NCBI GenBank assembly: GCA_029448655.1
Contig: JACCLO010000009.1
Location: 2,542,001 to 2,606,000 of the forward strand
Source of the DNA: Wolfiporia cocos
Taxonomy: Eukaryota > Basidiomycota > Agaricomycetes > Polyporales > Phaeolaceae
DNA length: 64,000 bases
Direction: 5' to 3'
Shown here in pieces: positions 56,564 through 64,000 of the stretch (the stretch's first letter is position 1; every line of letters begins with the position of its first letter). The position numbers and the translations under genes were made by a program. A model generated the notes under the pieces. That model did no database searches. It saw only the letters and a program-made list of their open reading frames with translations, and was not told the origin of the DNA.

Positions 56564-57609
56564 TTGGAGATAGCTGCTACCATCCGCGCAAAATACCAAC
56601 AGCTCGAGCGCGATTTGCGCCATTACGATCGCATCACTGCATCTGCCCACTTTGTCACATTGGAGAAGTCGCTCTTGTTGACCAAGATTGCTGAGACCAA
56701 GAGTGAATATGAGTGCAAGGGCAAAGAGATCAAGAGACTCATGCACAAGCTCGCTAACGCGACCTTCTGGCCGCTAATTGACGCAGGCGAAGCCGACGAA
56801 GAGCTAGCAGCGCAGTCCCGCACCCTGCAGTACGAGGTACGCGAGCTGCGGGAAGTCTTCGACTCCGTCCACGCATACTGATGGAGACTGTACTCTAGTC
56901 GAATCTGAGCTTGCTTGCAAGCGCCTACGGACGACCTCTGTGTTCACTCTGGCAGAATACCTTCCTCCTCGAGTTCCTCATCGATCTCGGAGCATGAAAA
57001 CAGTCATCTGGAACGAGCTGAGAGTCATACACGCCTTGAAACTCTCGAAGGGCAACTGGTATGTCTACAAAGCCAAGCTGCAAGTGCATCCAATGCGCAG
57101 CTAGCTGGCCTTGGACAGCGGTTGGATCAAGCAAGCTCGGGAATCGAGGAGCTCTCGCGCGACATGGGCGATCTCGTTACCCAGCACACGCGCGTGCACA
57201 AGGAGAACACGTTGCAAGCGGAGAACGCCACCCTCCGAAGACATGTCCAGCAGTGCAGCGGTGCGACACCGAACACGCCGCCCAGCTCGACGCAATGCGC
57301 CGCGAGATACAAACACTTGCGGGAGTCGCTGCAATGCATGCGAATGCTCCCGCACCCTCCTGGAACGTCGATGATGTCGTATGTACCGCACGGCCACTCT
57401 TGCTCAGGGCGCTGCAACCAGACATGACGCCTCTCTTCGAGGGCATCCAGCACACGATACAGGATATGATCGGCGCGCAGGGCCACAGAGTCGCAGTCAC
57501 GCCACGGGCAGACGTGATATCCAGTATCCTTGAAGCAATGCGGGCGCGGACTGCGTTCTCGAAGCCCGACGAAGGCAACAAACAGAATGCGCCTGGTGTG
57601 CGTCGATGA
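56564..57609 (+). pseudogene. Coiled-coil protein ORFs, start and frame unclear
   Basis: The frame ending at 56880 reads IRAKYQQLERDLRHYDRI and onward, highly helical. A second frame continues with LETLEGQLVCLQSQ and then RVHKENTLQAENATLRRHVQ, regular heptads. It then needs a shift near 57270 to reach EHAAQLDAMRREIQTLAGVA and the C-terminal part (HTIQDMIGAQGHRVAV), which ends at 57609. No ATG begins the first frame within reach. GTAAGT at 56534 followed by ATAG at 56568-56571 suggests a missing upstream exon. No known domain, and it may be a decayed gene. Confidence 0.45.
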
Positions 57610-58191
57610 GGATAGCGCGGAAAGGTAGAGCAACGTGGACAAGCTGCCATGCAGTGATCTGACCTCAGATGTTTCTAGCTCCGGATTTTGCTCTTGAATT
57701 CAGTTGTCAACAATTGTACCTATAAACGATTGTCCTACATGTTTGTCTACACATATTGTCCACTGCCTATCATCATTCCACAAGTCGCTGTACTGCTTGA
57801 CCTCACAGTCATTGCCGGAGTTTCAAGCATCGGTGCATTGTGCAGTGTGCAGAAGCAGCAACAACCCGGCTATGACCTGTTTCGTAAGTGGCGGTGTACC
57901 AGTGTCCACTGTTTTGAAGCTCAGACCTTCAGGGCGGTCCGCTCGGTAATAATACTAAATACATGTCCCATGATCCGTGAGGAGAGCTGAGCACGCAGTG
58001 AAACATCTAGCCACATCTCACCAACACGGCATGATAGTGTCCACAGCGACGGGCTCAGTAGTGTGAATGTACCAAGTACGCATGTGCACCGAGGAATGTG
58101 GCATAGCTAGAACTCTCTACATTCCTCCTGATATCTCCTTCAGAAAAATACTTAGACTTGAGTGGAGGACGGGACTACCGCTCCCCTCAGA
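57610..58191. other. Intergenic region between converging genes
   Basis: Two overlapping frames near 57690-57990 lack motifs; nothing supported. Confidence 0.4.
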
Positions 58192-59166
58192 TCATACGAG
58201 TGCTGTGCGTTCGTCGTCCCAGAAGCTCTTCCCATCGAAGGGACCATTGCTTTTCACCTCCCCCTCTCCCATGACCTGGAATCTGAGAGCAATTCCCGCC
58301 GACCGTAGATGTTCAACTGTAGGATCATCCACCTCTGCGACACCTTCCAACAGCTGTGGCTGATTGCGTAACAGCCACAGAAGCTCGAGGACACCGAAAG
58401 ACCTGACAGGCGCAGCTTTTTTCCTGGGTTTCGTGAATATGATAGCGAGACCTAGGAGGATGATTGACATGGCGAAGCCAATCACGACCTGCCACCAGTG
58501 TAATGTCTCAGTTTCAGAAGTTGCATTGGGCACAGTGGTCACGATCTCACCTGCAAGGGGTTGAGCTGCACAACTGTAAGCAATATGATCGTGAGGAAAA
58601 CATGAAGAGTCTCACATATAGCATTACTGCATATTCCCCTGGTTCCGCCCAGGTATCAATCTGAGTTGACATAAGTGTAGTGGTGGTGATGTGCATGACT
58701 GATATGCAGAAGAGATAAAGCGTGATCAAGAAGGTCTCGCTTCGTGATGCTGGGATGCTCTTCTGCCTCCACAGACTCAGCAGCGCAGATCCGATCCCGT
58801 TCCACGAAGAGGCAACGTCATGTATAGCCGTTAAGCTGCGATCGGGCTCAGCAAGGTTGCTAAAGACTACTTGCTGCGTCAACACAAGTACCACAGCCAT
58901 ATAGACCTGAAGAAGATCATTAGGCATTGCAACTGTGCAGGAACATTGCTTACTGTCGCGAATGCTTGTAAAGCGACAGCAACGATGACGGATATCATCC
59001 CGACCCGATCAGGTGGAATGTTATTCAGGATCCATTGCTTTTGCGACTTCCAGGCCACAATCCACCATATGAGCAGAGTGAGATGGATTATCACAAGAAT
59101 TAAATGAGCGACTATACACCTCGTGCGAGGTGTTACAGAACAGGAGGAGAGACTTGGTACAGCCAT
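58192..59166 (-). CDS. Multipass membrane protein of unknown function
   Basis: Minus strand. Exon 1 (59166-58954) encodes MAVPSLSSCSVTPRTRCIVA and two hydrophobic helices (LILVIIHLTLLIWWIVAW; ISVIVAVALQAFAT). Exon 2 (58906-58616) has a helix YMAVVLVLTQQVVF, the soluble loop SSWNGIGSALLSLWRQK, and another helix TFLITLYLFCISVMHI. The final part (to 58192) has a membrane helix WWQVVIGFAMSIILLGLAII and a cytosolic tail. The layout resembles a repeated basidiomycete membrane-protein family without known function. The exon 2 to 3 junction (about 58615 to 58573) leaves one base unaccounted for, so either my acceptor is wrong or there is a small indel. Confidence 0.55.
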
Positions 59167-60097
59167 TGATGCTGGCTCACCGTGGTGGGCGAAAGGAGTG
59201 GAGTCGATTACTAGGGCCTTGACATATGCTGCAGACTTCCCACATATCTAAGGCCGCTGATGATGATGGCATAATCAGGTCTAGCGCTATTTAAAACACA
59301 CCATGGTCGCCCATTGAGGTCAGCTTGACGGCAGACCGTGCAGTTGCCAGGGCGCATGCGATGTACTGTCGCTTCACGGTACCTATATGCACTATCAGCG
59401 CCGTTGCTATCAGCGATCTGCCATACACTGTCTAAAGCAATGCGCCATAGCAACATTGACGGCTGTGTCAGAAGGTGCTGGTGAATGTCGGAAGGTACAG
59501 CCACTCAGAGTGGCCAAATGAGACCTCCACGCATTGTTGCGAAGCCGACAGGAAGAGATTTGGGACTCGATAGTAGGCGTCGTCTTCACACAGTCAGCAT
59601 TGTCCGACCATATTCGCATTTCGTGTTTTTCGCGTCACCATCCGTGAATATTCTGTTGTGCTAGTATTGTGGGGCTACTGACGGCGTTGGGATATTTGAG
59701 AATTCCGTCTGAAGACGCAAAGCGACCATAGCTTTTGATCAGGTACACCCACGCCGTCTGACAAATGACACCGAGCGCAAGGAGCTCTTAATATTAGCGC
59801 GTAAATCGGCAGATGACAAATGTTGATCGAGCCAGGAGTTGGAACTGGCGATATTGCAGGTATTCGCCAGCAGGTGTCCGAGGATCCTGATATGCAACCA
59901 GCGCCTGGCTTGCCCGTATAGAATACAATAATTTTGCGACATGGCATATGCAGAAGCTCGCATATCACATAGAGATCGGCGAAGCGTAGACGACGGTGGT
60001 AGCGGTATGGAGGACAGCAGGAGAGGACACAGATGCAAGGATGGCAATCACTGGAAAGCGATGACGCCATTAGATGGATCGCGGGGTTCCGAAGAGG
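59167..60097. other. Intergenic region downstream of eL42
   Basis: Short frames on both strands without recognisable content. Confidence 0.4.
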
Positions 60098-60713
<616 letters not shown>

Positions 60714-62003
60714 CTTGAAAGCGTCGGCGGCGACTTGAATGACCTTGGCGGGCGATAGTCCTGTGGCTTACTGAGGTCGGCGGCAATTGCCGAGGTATGG
60801 CAGTTCATGAATAAGATTTGGGCTCCGCTTACTTTGGTGGCGCGGACCCTAACCCTGAGGTCAGGCCTATTCGCTCCGCAACGACCAGGTCTTCTCTGCG
60901 AGCTTATATGCCCCGTGCAGAACTCAGAGGCTATGCTATATGATTCTGCATAACAGAGCTATATTACTGGCTGGGTAGATATATGACTGTCTTGCATTGC
61001 TGAAAGTGTAACCCTGCGGCGACATTATATGGGCCTACAGCGGAGTTGCTGCGCTGCTCCTCAGCAATGCAATCTCTGGTTATATGGCTATGCTTTGCAT
61101 CTCAGAGCTTGTGCGCAGGCAACTGCTTTTTGACTCGCTGTAAGACCTCGACTAGCCTTTGCACTGGTATTTGTACTGGTCTCGCTGCTCTTCGCCCATT
61201 GATACAGGAATGTTTGACGGAGTCATGCGTCTCTTACGCTGCTATTATCTGTCTTGGCTGCTCTGTTGTCATTTTTCAGCGGAGACTCGGAGATCTTAGT
61301 GTCCATCATGCCTGCCCACCACATTCTCCTGAGCTGCAATGATACTTTGTTATGCATCTCATTCTCCTGAACCACAGTGGTACTCTATCGTGCATCTCTC
61401 TCCATGTCCGTGTCTATGTATTAGGTAGGAGTCTTGTTCGAGGCCAGATTAATTAACTGTCGGCTGCTTTGCAGCTGCCTTAATCCATACAGCCACAGGT
61501 AATCTGTTGTATAACGATGGAGAGGGCAGTCGTAGCATATGTAGATACGTAGCATTATCACCGCGTACGCATCGTATCTGTCGACATTCTAGCTGGCTTA
61601 TTGGCCAAGACGAGCTTGCACTGACATAGCTGAGATACTAATGGCGCAAGGTTTGTCTTTGATGCCGCATCACGTATACGCTTCCACTTCCCATACATCA
61701 TTATGGCAATATTAATAAGGCATGTTTGTTTCTCACACGTTTTCTCTAGCTCACATACCGGACGAAAGGGATGGATCGCTTCGTCTCGCGTTTACTTCAT
61801 GTTGGGTAGCGACTTGGGAGGGAACCACACATACTAAATAGTACGCTGTTTTGAGCGATTGACGCTCAGATCACTGATGCACATCATGGTGGAGCATCTA
61901 CATGCAACGTCTTTGTAGTCTATACACGTTGCTCATAACCGCCACATGGATTAGAAAGCGGTGACGAACCACACTGTCAGTCGTTCTCTGCTTCAGGCCC
62001 TTC
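60714..62003. other. Intergenic region between eL42 and SUZ12
   Basis: At 61046-61340 a plus-strand stretch in several frames suggests hydrophobic segments (LAFALVFVLVSLLFAH), perhaps a decayed membrane-protein gene, but stops interrupt it. Nothing else is supported. Confidence 0.4.
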
Positions 62004-64000
62004 CTAGTCCTTATACCAATAGTCCATCCCAGTGTGCTGCTCATAATACTTGAGGACGTCAACGACTTCGGGGACAGTGAGGAACCTATGCTGAGCGAGA
62101 ATCTTGAAACCCAGAACAAATTACTTTAACCCCGGAACGAGGGACGATAACGGATACGTACTATCAGGAACCCCCGCAGGGCGCGCCAGCCCGCCGCACG
62201 ATGTATCATGCGCCAGTACTGGTCGATGAACTTCTTGACACCCTTGCAATATCCTTTCTTGACGAATGATATCCTACCACGGCAAACCCCTCAGCCACGT
62301 CACGCCTAAGCGCAAGAGCGAACAACCCACCTCTCGAGCATGATCCACCGATCCCACAGCGCCAACATCACCTTGTCCTCATCCCGCATGTCCTGCTCGA
62401 AGATCGCCTCCTCCCTATCGACGATGTACCACGCCATGACGCCAAAGGGCTCCAGCGGCAGCTCGTTGAGCAGATCATAGATCCTCGGCCCCCCAGGGCG
62501 GCATGAGTAGTGCTTCCCCTCGCTCGGATGGGGCATGTACGGCGGCTGCGCCGCTGGCCCCTGCGGGTCGGCCGGCAGCGGTGGCGTCGGGTAGCGCGCG
62601 GGCAGGCTCCCCCGAAGGATGTGTCGTTCGACTTGTGCGGTAGACGAGCGCGAGGACGCTTGATGCGTTTCTGTAGAGGAGAGTGCGGGGGACGGAGCAC
62701 GGAACTTACTCTTGACGAGAGCTGGACGCGGTTCATTGGCGATAGGCTCTGAGAGTGGCAATGAGACAGGTGTTGGATATGGCTCAACAGAGGGCTGCGC
62801 AATTGGCTGAAGAGGGGGAGACGGGGTACGCAGCAGATTCTGTTGTTGTGTGGCGCCGGGGAGTCCAAGAGTCCTTATCGGCCGCGGAGTCGCAGACGGT
62901 ATACGTTCTTGGGTTGGCTCACTGTAATTCATCAATAAGCAAGTCTCTCCGCGAGAAATATTGCTTACCGTTTGATAAATGTCTCGTCTTCGTCTTCATC
63001 TTCGTCTTCCTCATCTGAAGAGTCGTCTTGATCAGGATGAGGAACTAGGAGTGTGATCTTCCAGGTGCGTTCCTTCAGCTGCGTGAGCAGACCCAGGCGG
63101 AAATCATCGGAAGGCATTTACGAGCTCACATCATCCACCTCAATTGGCTCCCACATGACCTTGAACTCATCATGCGAGCGCGACAAGTGAAATGCAAGCA
63201 TCTCGCGCGTGTCAAATGTCTTGTGCAACCGGCATAGTGGACATGTCCATTCGAGTGTCTCGTTATACCCCTCGCGCTCCTCGTAAGAGTCCTCGTCGTC
63301 GCTGTCCGCATCGCCAGAGGTAACTGTGTCATTGTCCTTGGCATCCACATCGTACCTGTACAGCACATGTACTGGGGCAGCCGGCGGAGCACTGGGTGCT
63401 GTCTCGATGCCGTATTGGCGACATCTCCTGAGAAATCCCCGACGCACATTCCGAGGAAGGAAGGGGAGGCGACCGTACTCGCGCATTCGCTCAGTCGGTA
63501 GTGTGAGGCGCTCCAGCGCATTCATCAGCCCCTCGACGTTGTCGCCAGCATCGTGGTCATCATCTTCAGACGAGTCAGACGAGCCGTTGTCGACGTCTGC
63601 ATCGGGCGAGCCCTCTGGATCATCTAGCTCGTACAGACCAACCGCGCGGGATTCTCGCGTGGCCTTCTTCTCCGTCGTCTTTCTGGCTCTCTGGGCGTCC
63701 ATGTTGTCTAAGCCCGTGTTAGCTGGCGGCTGTGATTTCCGCGCTGCCTTTGCGATAGACCTTGGCGCGTTGCTGGACGGAGATTAGCCATAGCGAAAGC
63801 AAATAAGAGTTTCACCTACGCAATCACATTCATGTCTTCGCGTTCGTCGACTTCTTGTCCACCCACTTTCTCATGGAAAACGAGCCCTGGGGCCCACAAA
63901 GCTGCTCGTCCTGTAAATGTCGCCGCACCGTGCCGCGTATTTGAGAGCACGGACTTTGTCTTGCGCGCTGCACCCGCGTTCCTTCGTCCAGCAGCTACCA
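62004..64000 (-). CDS. SUZ12: SUZ12-like VEFS-box Polycomb (PRC2) subunit, N-terminus off the right edge
   Basis: Minus strand, running in from beyond 64000. It has a basic N-terminal part, then a C2H2 finger CPLCRLHKTFDTREMLAFHLSRSH (63169-63240 region) directly followed by DEFKVMWEPIEVDD. After an intron whose acceptor is before LKERTWKITLLVPHP (about 63082), an acidic stretch EEDEDEDEDE leads to a Pro-rich linker. The VEFS box follows: RIYDLLNELPLEPFGVMAWY, KVMLALWDRWIMLER, then FVKKGYCKGVKKFIDQYWRM, GWRALRGFLI, and ILAQHRFLTVPEVVDVLKYY ending MDYWYKD at the TAG at 62004-62006. The VEFS box of Su(z)12 activates the H3K27 methyltransferase of PRC2. The order finger then VEFS, and the introns, fit a functional gene. 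The ATG inside the third intron (63117) is not a start. Confidence 0.88.

Noticed and set aside
61046..61342. 98-codon ORF as a gene
   Set aside because: Hydrophobic segments appear in several frames with stops. No start, splice path or family.
62940..63119. A separate small gene starting MPSDDFRLGL
   Set aside because: The ATG lies in an intron of the SUZ12-like gene; GTGAGC to CACGCAG splices the finger exon to LKERTWKI in phase.

Overview
The window is genomic DNA from a filamentous fungus, almost certainly a basidiomycete of the Agaricomycetes. The genes are split by many short GT-AG introns (about 45-75 bp). The recognisable proteins are typical of that group: an incompatibility HET-domain protein, F-box/LRR proteins, a crinkler-like NTPase and chromodomain Ty3/gypsy elements. 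A polypore-like species is my inference from the look of the HET, F-box and crinkler families, and I cannot test it here. There are no bacterial-type operons, no CRISPR array and no rRNA gene.

Layout. 1-2858 (minus): C-terminally truncated SPATA20/DUF255 gene. 3.1-7.4 kb: gene-free DNA with an inverted repeat, a solo LTR and two tRNA-headed SINE-like copies facing each other. 7402-15856: an aged, 8.5-kb Ty3/gypsy chromovirus (element 1) with gag, pol, an extra 3' ORF, several TGA stops and a lost protease aspartate. 17.0-18.6 kb: a membrane-protein gene whose centre is a coding minisatellite. 19.0-22.5 kb: two solo LTRs, a tandem-repeat block and two MITEs. 23606-31714: a second, intact 8.1-kb Ty3/gypsy element (element 2) with identical LTRs, a perfect 5-bp target duplication and one 2210-codon gag-pol ORF. 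It sits inside a degenerate retropepsin-like gene on the other strand. 33.2-41.0 kb: a frameshifted HET gene, two F-box/LRR remnants and a 1.8-kb hAT element with a perfect 8-bp target duplication. 41.5-48.5 kb: HPM1/METTL18 histidine methyltransferase, a DUF4336 protein with a GC-AG intron, and a crinkler-like P-loop NTPase. 49.5-50.1 kb: a small hAT-like MITE. 50.9-64 kb: a gene broken at a C10 tract, a BUR1/CDK9 kinase, a coiled-coil ORF, a multipass membrane protein, ribosomal protein eL42 and, running off the right edge, a SUZ12-like VEFS-box Polycomb protein.

The most interesting system is the pair of retrotransposons. In both, the 11 nt one base downstream of the 5' LTR are complementary (11/11 in element 2, 10/11 in element 1) to an 11-mer inside the LTR that lies 32-35 bp downstream of a TATA box, where transcription should start. 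That is the arrangement expected for Tf1-type self-primed reverse transcription rather than tRNA priming. Both elements also carry a complete trimeric-type dUTPase domain, but at different positions: before the protease in element 2, after it in element 1. Conserved housekeeping and chromatin genes (HPM1, BUR1, eL42, SUZ12) flank a TE-rich compartment where the fast-evolving HET, F-box and retropepsin-like genes are broken by small indels or insertions.
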